The position numbers were made by a program, and so were the translations under genes. A stretch of DNA of 64,000 nt from Promerops cafer (lineage: Eukaryota; Chordata; Aves; Passeriformes; Nectariniidae), in the NCBI GenBank assembly GCA_013398275.1, contig VZSE01009355.1:186001-250000 (forward strand). Reading direction: 5' to 3'. This document shows, in pieces, positions 50,019-61,921 of this stretch. The stretch's first letter is position 1. Every line of letters begins with the position of its first letter. Below the pieces are notes generated by a model. It did no database searches. It was not told the origin of the DNA and worked only from the letters and a program-made list of their open reading frames with translations.

Positions 50019-51381
50019 CATGATGTGTGTGCCCCACCTGAGTCACTGATCAGAGTCTGCCCAGCCACAGCTTCAAGGCAGCCTCGCAGGCAGGTGCCAG
50101 CACCAGCATCTCATCCCAGTCAGGTCCTACACATCATAAGCACAGACACAGTCTCACATTTTGACACAAGTCAAAAATGCCTTTTAAAAAGCAGGCACTT
50201 TTAAAGGAATTTAGCATCTTTGCAACAGTTTTCTTGGGGCTTAGGTGTTTTTTTTCTATATGATTTTTAAAGGAAATTGACCACATATTTTCAGAATAGG
50301 TTGGTCACCCCAGTTTTGGCAAAGAAACTCAGGAGATCACAGAGAGATGAAGCTGGGAAGCGCAGCCAAGCAGACCATTGCTGTCAAAAAGCTCCTGTGG
50401 AAATTGCCTGTAAAATACCTGCCAGTGGGGGTGACCACACAGCTTGGAGACGGTCCCACAGGGCTGAGTCTCAGCTTTGGGAGTTAGGGAAGTAGCAAGA
50501 AGAAAAATATCTGACTTCCCCTGAGCCTGGAAGTGTGAGCAGAGGAAGGAGCCGTGCTCCCAGATGTTCCCTTTTCCCTTCAGCTGGGTGTCACAGATTT
50601 CCTGGGACGATGACGGGACGCAGGCCTCGCGGATGTTGCTGCTCGTCTGCCGGAGGCGTCGGTGATAAATAGGTCCGGTGAAAAAAAAAAATAATCACTG
50701 ATTTCAGTATGACCTCATCCCATTCATTTCCACCAAAACAAGGCGGGCTTGTTTTCGTGGTGGTTTTTTTGGTTTCTTTAGAAGATGTTAACTTGTTTAG
50801 AAGATACTAACTTGAGCGGAAGGGAAAATAAAAAATAATAATAATAAAAAGTCATTTCATCCCAAATGAAGAGCTTGGCCTTATTTTGGCTCCCGAAGTG
50901 CTGCGGCGTCCCCCAGGAGCTGGGGCTCAGCTGGTTTGTGCCTGTGAGGGGCACGTGATCCCTGCCATGACACACAAACTGATAATAAACAATACAACAT
51001 GCAGCACATGCAGAGTCAGAGGAGACAGGCAGTGAGAAATAAGAGGCTGGAGATCATAAGGGAGATGTACAGCTTGTCTCTTTTAATACTTCACAGCATT
51101 AGCTTTTGCTGAAGGATTAAGCTGCCCTAATCTCCACTAAAGCCAAGAGAATAACAAGCCAGTTATAATTAATCTATTTTCTTGGCTTTGGAGAAAATCC
51201 CAAGTTATTTTTCTTCAGCTACTAAGCCAATTTCAAGGAAAACCTCCTGTCAGTGTCAGTTACGTGAAGAGTGTTCCTGACTGAACTTGAAGCCATGGAG
51301 TAGCTTTCAGAGTGCTTTCTCCTCTGATGCTTTGTAGCTTGTTCTGTGAAGCCGTGTGCAGTTCATGTCCTGCCCCATGAA
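50019..51381. other. Intergenic DNA with a CpG-dense patch
   Basis: Mostly ordinary. The patch at 50605-50685 is listed separately, and a CACGTG E-box lies at 50951-50956. No gene is recognised. Confidence 0.5.
50605..50685. other. Isolated CpG-dense patch
   Basis: I count about ten CpG dinucleotides in some 77 bases (for example GACGATGACGGGACGC, CCTCGCGG, GGCGTCGG), in a region where CpG is otherwise scarce. This could be a small unmethylated regulatory element or a scrap of a young insertion. No promoter motif settles it, although GATAAATAG follows. Confidence 0.5.
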
Positions 51382-51434
51382 CTCATTGGATGTGATGATT
51401 TTAAAGATCTTTTCCACCCTAAACGGCCCTATGG
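51382..51434 (+). mobile_element. CR1 3' tail scrap
   Basis: CATTGGATGTGATGATTTTA and AAGATCTTTTCCACCCTAAA resemble the sense CR1 tail 'TTGGACTAGATGATCTTGAAGGTCTTTTCCAACC'. It is short and eroded. Confidence 0.7.
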
Positions 51435-54400
51435 CTCAATACCCACCTCCTCTGATTGAGTGCCCTGGCTATGTGGCATTGCTTTCCTTCTGCTTTCTTG
51501 CTCCATCTACTGGAATCAGTTCTACATGTTATTGGAATGAACAAAACATGTCAGGGGTATATTTATTTATTCTTGTCAGAAAAAAAAAAGACAAAAAAAA
51601 AAGAAACTCCTTAATCCAGCCTTTACTGTTGATTTATTTTAGTTTTATAGCTAAGTCCACATTTTGTAAACTAAATCTTCCCCTTTTTCAGACTCTTAAT
51701 CAGTCCTGGCAGTAAGAATACTATTCTAGATCTAAATATCCTCACAGGGCTATGTCCTTACTGACCTTCTGTGTTTCCAAACTCTTAGGAAAATATGTTG
51801 TTGTATCTCAAAAGATTAGATGTAGAAAAACAACAACAAAAACAAGTAAAAACCCTCTCCTAGCATCAACAGAGGATGTTTTGTTGAATTTAGCTGAGAT
51901 TTGAGTTGTACAAGTCATGTATAGCTGTCGCGTTAAAAATAATGATCATTTAAAAAAAGCTTTATAATAGATGGGAGAAAAACTAAAAAACTAGATGCCA
52001 GAGGAAAGCTTAAACCACACCTGTAAGATTGAATATAAGATTATTGTCATGTTTGTTTGTCCCTTATTTAAAGTGGCTACTGGAAAAGCTCTGGGAAAAT
52101 AATCCTCTTAAGAATTAGCTCATTAGCAAAGGGCTCTCTGTTTAAGTGCTGGGCGAAAATGTTAGAAGCTATCTGTGTATTTGTGCAAGGTTTTTGCTTG
52201 GATTTCTGCTGCCTTTTGAGCTAAAAGTGCATCAGGAAAGTGAGGAGTCACTCCAGAAATGGACTTTACTTTTTGGGGCAGATTCAGGTGGGGCTGTGAT
52301 TTCTTCCTGTGATTTCCCTTTAAGCAGAGAACAGCTTCCTCCAGCAAAGAATGAGGCTGTGGACTGGCATATGACACTGGGAGGCTCTGACATACCAGCA
52401 AAAATTGTGCAGAGTCCCTCAATATCCCCACAGCTTCATGGAGCTCCTCTCCTTGCCCCATTCCCACCTTCCTACCTAGCTTCCTTCTGGTTGTAAAGGC
52501 ACAACTTCCACTGTCTTTCCCAAAAATGCTTGGTTCAGTTGGAGGGCTGCAGTAGGCTTTCCAAGCTGATGGATCACACTGCTTCCCCGTGAATTGCATC
52601 CCTGAACTTACAGAAATCAGACACTACAACGTTAGATCACAGGCAGCCCGTTATAAGGACTGGTATCTGTGACATAAACTGCACAGATTTAACCAGATGG
52701 TGAATCAATATTCCTTAGATATTTAAATTCAGGGATGATAGCTTTCAGAAGTGGCTCACAGTTGTGTCTGCCTTAAGTCCTTCCCACATGGAAGCACAGT
52801 TCTGAAAACCAAGTTCACTAAAGCCAGCCCTAACACCAGGATGAATGCAGAGGAAATCCGCCAGTCAGTTTTGGAGGGTGATCCCATCTCTGGAAAATGC
52901 AGGGTCAAATCCCAAACTGCTGGCAGTGCACATTTTTCACAGTGGGACTCACTGAAAGCCACAGCAATGGAAGTTTGCTGGGGATGCACATTTTTCCACT
53001 GCTATCCTAATTTCTCTACCTAACTGGTTAAAAGCTGCACACAGAATTGCATAGAGAAAAAAAAACTCAGCTCAAGGGGATAGTGAAGCCAAAAGAAAGA
53101 CTTCCACTGATTCCAGTGAGGTTTGAATCTGCCTTGCCTCAGGTGGCTGCATTAGAGGCATACATAATCCTTTGATAGTAATCATTTTGCTCGTTAAAGC
53201 TGTATCTGTGGAATCAGGAGTGGCTTGGAAACACTGTGAGTATAGGAGTTGTTTTTAGTGAGAGTCCTAACAATCAGGAAAAATAAAGCTGCAGGATTGT
53301 GTCAACAAGCAACTGAAAATACACAAAAATAAAAATATTTCATTAGATCATTATGCACAAATAAAGAGTATTATCAGTCTGTCTCGGGAGTTGTTATGGA
53401 ATCTGGTTGATTTTAACAATTCCACTGGGGGTGGGAAAGAGGCAGCAAGGCAGCCTGTTAATTAATGCAGCCATTAATAATTGAATAATCAATTAATAAT
53501 TTAATACATTTGTAGATGATGGGTAAAGGATGGGAACTGCAGGGAATATGCAGAGTTTTGGTAGTGCTGAGGGATTTAGGACAGATTAAAACACATTTGG
53601 GAAAAAACTCATGCAGACCTTTCCTTGAAAAAGATGCATGTGGTGCATACAGACTCTGTACTCATTTTTTTGCTAAAAATATTCTTCAGCCTCCATTGTC
53701 TGTGGGACTTTAATATGAGCCATGGACTCATGGCCCTTGCAAGGTAAGAACTGGGAGTTCAGGTGGAAATCCTCCTCCTCTCCCTACCTTTAAATGCAAT
53801 TCTACTGTTGTATCTGAAATTTTGTGTTCCTGGACACACAAGACATCTTATCCAGTATAAGGTGTGCAGGAATTTACCTACAAAGAACAGCTCACAAACA
53901 AAACTGGTTTATATTTTCTTTTCAAAAGCAAAATAATTAGACCAGACGGGGAACAGAGGGACCATCTGTGGTTAATTAAAGGGTGAGACTGCAGAGCAGC
54001 AGCAGATGTTATATTGCTGTAGTCAGAAGAGTTTATTGCTAACAGTGGTGAATATTGTGCATGGTGGACTGGGTATTACCAACCTATTATTTAACAGGCA
54101 GACTTCCACAGAGGTCACCCTTTTCTTCATGGAAAAAGGAAGGGCTTGAGTGTCAAAAATGTTGTAGTTGCAGGAGTGGTCTAGATAGCAAAGTTTTTTA
54201 TATCCTGAGATGAGGACTGAAAAGCCAGTGATACCCATCACAAAAAAAAAAGGTATCTAGGGCTGATGATTTAAAAAGTGGCCAGGTCTGCATGAAGAAG
54301 ACATGACAGAAAAGGCCAGCATTCCCACAGCTTCACTCAGTTCCTGAAAGCCCCCTCTAAAATTAGAGATAAGCACAGAGAGAGGGTTCACGTGGCTGTG

Positions 54401-56901
54401 TGGATCAGACAGATCCTCTAACTGATAGCATTTGAGCAGGGAGCTCCTTTCATCTGGGTCCATTCTTTCTCCTGAACAACTCCTGAAAGCTGTTTGAAAC
54501 TACCCTGCACCACCAATCCCAGGAGAAGTTGTGGTAAACAGAGCACCAAACTCTGTGGAGTTTCTGCTGGACAGGTAAACACACCTCCCATTGCCTGACC
54601 TGACAGGGTCACATCCAGTTGGAGCTGGTAAGGCTTTATATAAGCCATTCCATTCCTCTCTTCTGTTGCTTCCTATTTGCACTGCTCTGATTAGATGTGC
54701 AGGTCCAGATGTTCCTATTGATGAGGCTCCATGGATCCTAGAGTGTGGATCTGGAGGCTTGGGACTAGGTGTAGCACCCAGAGTGGTGTTAGCTACTCAC
54801 ACACACAGACATGCTGCTTTTCATTCATTTGCTTGTTTAATTTTCCACTTTATATCTGTAGTGGTCCAAAATGGCTATGAAATTCTGCACTAAATTTGTA
54901 TGCAATTCCTTCTCCGCTTACTTTTTTCCCCTTTCCCCTGCAGAGATTTTAGCTGGTTTTCAATGCTGAAGCAAGGAGTGACAAAAGCCCTCAGGTTTTG
55001 TTACCTTTGTGCCTCTACTTGCATTCCTATTCCCTTGGTCCCCATGGAGAGCTCCCCATGCACGTCTCTTGGAACAGCCATTCTCTGCTTCTGAGGCACA
55101 ACTTATGGCAAGGGGGAGCTCTGTGGGTAGATTACAATTATCCCACTGATAAAAAAGGGGCAGATAAAGTCTGGCTTTGTCCAAAAAAGATAAGCTGGAA
55201 CCTGAGAATGACCAAATACCTGGTCAGTGATCTACAATTACAGCAGCTGATGGGAAGCGGTGTCGGGAGAATCCAGAGGTTGCCATAGAAATGCAACAAA
55301 GGGTGCAATCCTCAGGGAGTGCACCTGAGTCAGGTACCAAACATGCAGGAATCCTCAGTGAATGGAACTCTCAAGTTTAAGGGGGAAACAGCAAGCGTAT
55401 CAGAGATAAAGATAATTGAGCTGCCTGTCTTGTTTGTGATATCAGGGGAGATCCCATCTGGACATCAGCCGGGATTGCTGCCGTGCCTCTTTCCCAGCCT
55501 TGTTTGGGTGAAATATAGAAACCTCAGGAGAACTTGCAGAGCATCAGTGTACATCTGCTGGCTTCTCTAGTTCCCTGTGCCAGGAAATCTAGAAAAGCCT
55601 TATCATTTTTGGACCACAGCAAGCATTTCAGTTGCTTGTTATGGAAATCCTGTGTAACAAAAGCCTAATGCACTCGAATTTGGAATAACATTTTTCTGAC
55701 TGCTTTGGAGTGACTCACAGTGGAGGGAGGGTGTACAAAATGTACAAAATGGTGCTATTTTAAGGAAACCCTTAATTCTGAATATCCTTCATCAAACCAG
55801 CCACTGGCAGAGGGTGCCATGCAACCTGCATGCAATCCCTTTCTAAATCCCTTTCTTCATTCCCTCCCACATTCCTGGAAAAAGGAGAGGAAGAATTATG
55901 ACAAACAAGATTGGTATTTCTACTGTTTAGAAACATGTTTTCTCCCCATCAGAGGCTTTTTGGAGTGAAGAGAATTTATTGAATTTCAAAAAACTAGAGT
56001 TGTAAAAAATAAACACAGATACTTCCAAAGCCCCAACAGTTTCAAATCCCCAGATCCACCAGCAGAGAATCCTCTTGGTGTAAAAGAGGGAATAGATGTT
56101 ATTGATATTGACTATCTTAATACATTAGACCATGGAATCCCCAACAGGGCTTTGTTGGCCTTTTGAAAGTAAAATGAGACAATTTGTTTTCGAGGAGATA
56201 TCGTTGATCTTAGAGAGGAGAAATCAAAGGTTGTGTCTCAGCCCTGTCACAGATTTCCATGAGGGAGCCAAAGTCTTAAAAAGCCAACAAACAAACAACA
56301 ACAACCAAAAAAAAAAAAAAATCATTCAATCACCTAGCAAAATTAAAAAAAAACCAAATAATGAGTTTTGACGGGGAAAAAGAGGAAAACATTTGGAGAG
56401 GACTGACTTTTTTTTCAACAAAGTTAAACATTTGCAATTTTATTTCAGATGACGTTATCTTTTCAAATTCCATTTCTATATAGAAGGAATAAATAACCCA
56501 AAAGTAAATTTTAAAAATGAAAGTCCAAATTTTTTTTTCAGTTCAGCCCACCTTGAAACAGTTCTTCCATTTTGATGTGCCTTAGTTTGGGAACTGAATG
56601 AAAAAATAAATTATTTTCACATTTCCCATTATGTTACCAAAGGTTGTCACAGAGAAAAATCTTTTCATCTAAGACATTAGTAAAATCTTAGGCTTCAGAA
56701 ATATATAAAATAAGATTATTATGTTAAACAGCAATCCTGAATAGAATGTCTGAAATTGAAGTATTTCCTTTGGTTTGTATTTTTTATGGTTTTGAAAGTG
56801 TTGTTGAGAAGACAAAATGAGAAGAAAACCTTTTGTCCATACTCTGAATTTCAAGCTGGGTTAGAGACAGAATCTACAGGAAAAGAAACAGATTTTTAAA
56901 G
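51435..56901. other. Intergenic DNA toward the ANO2 3' end
   Basis: No gene is seen. A CCAGTGAGGTTTGAATCTGC patch at about 53101-53140 resembles the palindromic amniote repeat. The frames at 52146-52599 (both strands, up to 145 codons) and 54591-55288 look like chance. AAC-type simple sequence and A-runs occur at 56285-56355. Confidence 0.5.
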
Positions 56902-57861
56902 TTTAATTTTCATTCATGACAGAATAAAATTATTCCTTAAATGCTTGTAGGTGAAAGCTTGATTAGTGAATATGTTTACCTTCCAACGAAATGCAGTTCT
57001 GCAAAATATTTTACTTTAAGTAAATTACAACAGCAGCAATTTTTTTCACTTTATGTGCAGCGTACATGGAGATGCCACATGATTTACAGGGCTTGATTCC
57101 ATTCTCTCTCCTCAGCTTTGCACTGGTGGTTCAGTGGTGTGATTCCTCTTGACACTGGCTGAATTCCAAGTCTAAGTGAGCTAAGAATCAAACATGCAAA
57201 GTTTGGTTTTTAGTTTTTTGTTCAGGACAATGGGTGCCAAGGAGCTTCCCTGGTTCTGGCAGCTTCAGCCATTCGATGGCCTCCCTGCTCACCAGCACAT
57301 GCATTCCAGCTCCTGCTAAGCAAAGCACAATATAACCATAGATGCAAGTGCCCAGTGACTTAAATTCCTTCTGTTCCCACATCTCCCATAGCCCTGCATG
57401 CCCTCCAGAGATGGCACCATGTGGCAGTGTAGGTTAGGAAGGCACAAAGACTCCTTGAGACTCCACATGTTTGCAAACCCGCCGCTGGCAGCTACAGCCA
57501 TGAGACCATGAGGTGTGAGCACTTCTCCATGGTCAGTTCTTCTCCATGGTTAGTCCTTCCCCACAGTCAGTCCAACCTGCCCAAGGATAGAGATTAAAGC
57601 AGGAGTGTCCCCGTGCCCCACCAGAACCAGAACCAGCTACAGCCCCAATGTAGCCCTTATCTCGCACTAATGAAATCTGGAAATGCTGCAGCCCAGAGGG
57701 CATTTAAATTGTAACAGAGACCCTCACATCTGGGGATTCTAAGGAAGCAAAAGAGCTTCCTTTTGTTCCCTGTGCCTTGTCTCTCCCTCCCTTGCTCCAG
57801 GCTCCGAATCACATCCCGCAGTCAGCAGATGTAAGCACAGGCTGTTCCCTTCCCTCAGGTG
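56902..57861 (-). other. ANO2: Probable ANO2 3' untranslated region (end uncertain)
   Basis: The DNA beyond the TGA on the minus strand carries no other gene. I read no AATAAA on this strand for more than 950 bases. The nearest variant is ATTAAA at 56902-56907, so the 3' end given is only the first plausible signal. A 17-base unit repeated three times lies inside at 57522-57572. Confidence 0.4.
57522..57572. repeat. 17-base unit repeated three times
   Basis: CTTCTCCATGGTCAGTT, CTTCTCCATGGTTAGTC and CTTCCCCACAGTCAGTC follow one another without gaps. The first two differ at two bases and the third is more diverged. The array lies in the presumed ANO2 3' untranslated region. Confidence 0.85.
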
Positions 57862-58143
57862 TCACACCACGGTGTGCTGTGAGCTGAAGGAGGTGAAGCT
57901 GCCCTTGGGGCTGCGGTGACACTGGGAGAAGCTGGCAGCCCGGGTCCTTTTGCTTTTGGTCCCGCTCCTGCGTTTCCGCTTGTCGCGTGCGATAAAACTT
58001 TCAATCAGCTTCAGCTTTTCGTGCTCTTCCTTCAGGAAGAAGTCAACAAGCACAGTCTTCTCCCTTTTGATCTGTTCACTGATGTCCTTGGGAATGTCAG
58101 GGATCATCCAGTCAACCAGAACACTGAGGAACATCACCAGGTT
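57862..58143 (-). CDS. ANO2: Anoctamin-2, last coding exon (C-terminal 93 residues)
   Basis: On the minus strand an acceptor TTGCAG precedes base 58143, and the exon reads NLVMFLSVLVDWMIPDIP and on to a TGA at 57862-57864. ANO2 is a ten-segment membrane protein that forms a calcium-activated chloride channel in olfactory cilia, photoreceptor terminals and some neurons. This exon supplies the end of the last membrane segment (NLVMFLSVLV), the conserved IPDIPKDISEQI motif and a helical FFLKEEHEKLKL segment. A basic cytoplasmic tail (ARDKRKRRSGTKSKRTRAAS) follows, ending SSQHTVV. Final T-V-V fits a class I PDZ ligand; human ANO2, as I recall, ends HTNV. The SVLVDWM wording and the PDZ end favour ANO2 over ANO1. 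The exon starts at codon phase 0, matching the preceding exon. The tail from about exon residue 47 diverges from human more than the rest. Confidence 0.95.
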   Translation of the reverse strand, partial: NLVMFLSVLVDWMIPDIPKDISEQIKREKTVLVDFFLKEEHEKLKLIESFIARDKRKRRSGTKSKRTRAASFSQCHRSPKGSFTSFSSQHTVV

Positions 58144-59590
58144 CTGCAAGCACAGACATGAAGCAAGCAAGAAAAATCCAAAACACTCGCACTGGAGCAA
58201 AACCAAACCTTTGTTATAACTATGAGACAGATGTCAAGCACATTTTGCTGGTGGTGTGTGGTAGTGAGCAATTGATTAACGCTTTATTTTAAGAAACAGC
58301 TCAGGTTTGTGCACAGCTACCCCTCAGTGTAGAGACTGAATTAAACACGTGGTTCAGTTAGGTTTGAAATAGGAAAGGACATGGAATCATCAAATAATCC
58401 ATGGCCTTAGTAGCTAAACCAGCACTATTCTTTACACGCATCCAAAGGTGCCCAGTTCTCAATATCCAATTCCTTGATACTGAGTTCAAAATCCATTAAT
58501 AGAAGGACATCCTCCAATACCATCAAAAATCCTACAAAACAAGACAAAAATACCTGTGTGTTTCCAGTGTGGCCTGATCACACAGCAGACAACTTTCATG
58601 GCCATTCTGTCCTTAAATCCTTCTGTCTGCTGACAAGCAGGATTTTTTTTACACTATCACAGTGTGCAAGCCAAAACCCCAGAACTAAGGTGTCAAGGTG
58701 ATTACAGGTGGTGCTCGTAACATCAAGCAGGAAGCAGACTGGGCAAAAAAGTTTTGCTTGCTTGTGAAATCTATAGATAAGCGATGCTTTGGGGGTTTGT
58801 ATTGTCATAATAATGCTTTGAGAAGTGCTGTGGTGTGTAATGCCTGGAAACGTGTGAGAACAGTTTGCTGACAGGGCTGCTAGCATGAACTCTCCATCCC
58901 CATCCAAGACAATGGAGCCAATTAACCAGAGAATGTTCTCTGGCAGAGCAGGCAGAGGGTTTGAAGCCCAGCAGAACCAGTTGCTTTCAAGTGCTTTGCA
59001 GCCAGTGGTGGAAAATTACTGAAGGCACAGCAAAGAAGCAGGAGAGGGCAATACAAACCAGGCAAGATTCTCAGAAACTCTTGGGAACACTTGGCAGGTG
59101 AGGACAAATGAAAGGCAGATTTGAAAAAGAGAGATGGGTCCAATTTGGCTGTGGAAGGATCCCAGATCATGGAGGAGAGCAGAAGGAAGCCATTCAAAAG
59201 GCAAGCCATGATAGCAAATCCCTTGCTAATGAAATCCTCACACTGGGGACAATTTACTGCGCTCAGTTCAAGAAAGTAGCAAAAAATCTTGGCGGATTTA
59301 TTACTTCTGTTTATTTCTTGCTTTGGGTAAAGAGCAGCAGTTAACAAGCCTACACAGCATTTATGTGCTTTTTATAAGTGGTGCCTCTGAGAGTATAGTT
59401 GACAGAGTCCACTTTTGAAACATTCAAAAGCCTGGGGTATTTTAGGGATCACTGCTAGCGCCGAGGGCTAAAGGAAGCTGTGGGTCTTGCCTTCCATGTC
59501 TATTGGACATGGGCTGCTTTGGAACACGCATTTGGATCCATTTATGATGATATTTCTGTGACTGAAAGTGAAGCAACTCAGCAGACTTAC
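58144..59590 (-). other. ANO2: ANO2 last intron
   Basis: This intron of 1447 bases lies between the two recognised ANO2 exons, with GTAAG at its 5' end and TTGCAG at its 3' end on the minus strand. I see no coding exon or recognisable repeat inside it. The open frames near 58600-58900 and 58920-59347 resemble nothing I know. Confidence 0.85.
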
Positions 59591-59696
59591 CTGAAATAGA
59601 ATCACAAAAGCCAAGCGAGCGGATAAGACTGCCCAGTACTGCTTAGAAAATTCATACTGATGTGGGGACCAAGGTGGTTCTCTGTAGTCTTTGAAC
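59591..59696 (-). CDS. ANO2: Anoctamin-2, penultimate coding exon
   Basis: This is a 106-base exon on the minus strand with clean splice sites. The acceptor CTCCAG ends just before base 59696, and the donor GTAAG follows base 59591. After one base completing a split codon (probably Arg), it reads FKDYREPPWSPHQYEFSKQYW and then the hydrophobic SARLAFVILFQ, the start of the final anoctamin membrane segment. It joins in phase 0 to the exon at 58143, giving the family-typical ARLAFVILFQ-NLVMF join. An exon of this size here fits the anoctamin gene structure as I recall it. I found no earlier ANO2 exon up to 64000. Confidence 0.95.
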
Positions 59697-60249
59697 CTGG
59701 AGATGGAGACAGCTCAGTTACCACAGTTCCAGCAATTTCCTCCAGCAGCTATTGCTATGGTTAATGTGATTTTCCAATCACAAAACTTAAAGAATCAAAT
59801 CCTCCAGATGTTCTTACTTCAACCCTTATTATGAAATACAACTTCAGAATTAGAGCTGGACTACCTCCACACTTAGTCTGGTTTTCACAGTTGTAACCAA
59901 AATCAGAACATTGTTTTAATGTTGGAAATGTCCAGATTTTAGAGGATTGACAGAAGTCACCTTTATTACTTAATGTAAATTGATATCAATGCACAGGGAA
60001 TAAAATGCTGAAATGAAAGCAGAGAGCTAGTCCAAGGCATTTCCACACTGAAGGAGATAAACCTGCATTCATCTCACCTAAAACTTGATTAATTTAGGGA
60101 ATAATTCAGCCCACATAAAATGTGAGTCATGCTTTGGTTATTCCTGTCTTTACATTAACGAAAGGGGGAGCCATGGGAAAGGCACTTCCTAAATTAACTG
60201 TCTAGCCTTGGACAGGATAAAACAGAGCCTTAGTGGTTCAGTGTAAAGC
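59697..60249 (-). other. ANO2: ANO2 intron, proximal part
   Basis: This is intronic sequence upstream (on the minus strand) of the penultimate ANO2 exon. It has an ordinary AT-rich composition, and I see no exon or repeat. Confidence 0.6.
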
Positions 60250-61045
60250 CTGTTGCTTTTAGTATTATCATCAATCATTTGGAAGTAAACAACAGGCTAA
60301 TAAAAATCACAGATGCTCCTAAATTGGAAAGTTTTGCAAATAGCAGGAAACACAGAGAGCAATAAGAAGTGGAGGCAGGAAACGCAATGAGAATAATACA
60401 GGGAAATGGAAAATAATTAAAAATAAAACACTTGAAGGATCTTTGAAGGGATAGTGTTTGAAAGTGGAAATAGCCTGGAGCTTGCAGTGGCCAGCAAGTT
60501 AGCACAAGTTTGAAATATGGCAGCAGGATAGTGTATGTAGGTGAGTGTATCAACAAAAGTCACAATGGTGCTGGGCTGGGGAATTAGCCTTCCTCTGAAC
60601 AGCCCAGGTAAATCCACACCTGCATTCAGCCATTCAGCTGTGCAGATTCCAGGGGGAGGAGGGGGAGGGAGAAGGGAAAGAAAAAAAAAGGGGGGGGAAA
60701 AAAGGAAACCAAAGAAAAAGATAGCGACAAATTGAAGGCAATTCAGGAGAACAGTACAAGGGCTGAGGAGACTGACTCATGGGGAAGATTAAAGAGCAGT
60801 ACATGTTTTGCTCCACTTTGGTAAGTAACAGCCACAGTTGGACATGATAACCATGCGCAAATTGTGCCCTTAGGACTGAAAGGGATAATTTAGTGCTGTT
60901 CCCAGTGTTTGACTAGGAGTAATGGGATGAAATTAAGAAAGAGAAAATCTGTTTTGAATACCACAAAACCCGTCCTGACAGTAAGATTCATTAGACTGTG
61001 CAAAAGCCTCTGCTGGGGGATAATGGAGAAGGTTCATGTATAAAA
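60250..61045 (+). mobile_element. Old CR1-type LINE fragment in an ANO2 intron
   Basis: The stretch follows the layout of the older CR1 subfamilies shared with turtles and crocodiles. It begins with ATCATCAATCATTTGGAAGT, then ACAGATGCTCCTAAATTGG, a stretch resembling the text before the CR1 3' end, then GACTAGGAGTAATGGGATGA and CCGTCCTGACAGTAAGATTC. This order of landmarks matches CR1 read in the sense direction, with many substitutions and no reading frame. A homopurine tract at about 60648-60722 interrupts it. The family call is from memory of the consensus; the subfamily is not determined. Confidence 0.7.
60648..60722 (+). repeat. Homopurine tract
   Basis: About 75 bases are almost entirely A and G, with runs of A9 and G8, inside the old CR1. 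Such mirror-like purine tracts can adopt triplex or quadruplex structure and are prone to length change; that is general knowledge, not shown here. Confidence 0.8.
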
Positions 61046-61921
61046 TCTGTCTGCTTCAGTTTGCAGGTGCGCTTGCCAAAATTACCTTCAGGTTCTACCC
61101 ACATGGTTTTGCATGTTAAATTACACATTTGCAATCCACGCATCCCCTACATCCTGCCGCTCCCCACCCCCAAGAAACTGAGTCTGGAATGCTGGATGTG
61201 ATTCTGTGCTGCAGCTTCTGGAGACAAAGGACATGAGGTACAGCCCACGGGGAGGAGAAAACCACTTTCAATTGGGGGCTGTGTTAATTTAGGGAAGAAC
61301 TCCCTGGGCTGAGTTAGCCCCTGGATGGTTTTGTTCAGCAGTGCATGCACAGGTCTTCTCTTAGGATTCCTGTGCCATTCCTGCACTGCCAGATGCCCAC
61401 TCTGGTACTTTTCGGGGCATCATGGACTCCCACATGTTGCTCAAATCTGTATGAGTGCTGCATCAAGGGCCAAAGTCAGTTCCCTTGAACTTAATCGGCT
61501 TGAATATCAAAGCCAAGGAAAACCACTGAGTTTCTTGTGGACTTTGCTGACCACTATAAATCAATCCCAGTCATGAAATGGAGCCCAGGTTCACCTGGAA
61601 GGGTCACCAACTGTGGTGGGTTTTCCATTCAATGCATTCAGAGCTTCACAAACTATGTAAGTGTTGCAGGACATCAGACCCTTTGGAAATTTCACCTGGC
61701 TCAGCTGGGAATCACACTGCTTGTGATGCCTGAACCTACACTCAACAGAACACGAGCAAATGATTCAGTGTGAAGGGAAATATTCCTAGAGCTGTAGCTG
61801 GGTTGCCTCCCCACCTCCTTTTTTTAAATTATTCTCTGGCACATAGGACTCCAAAGGGCCTTTTCTAACCCCTAGATTCTACAGGTAGTTTCTTCTTTAC
61901 AAAGACCATCTTTTCATCTCA
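61046..61921. other. ANO2 intron sequence, nothing recognised
   Basis: This stretch lies between two CR1 copies. Short open frames on both strands resemble no known protein. Confidence 0.5.

Noticed and set aside
52162..52599. Minus-strand frame of 145 codons opposite a 116-codon plus frame
   Set aside because: Both are open over the same bases and neither resembles a known protein.
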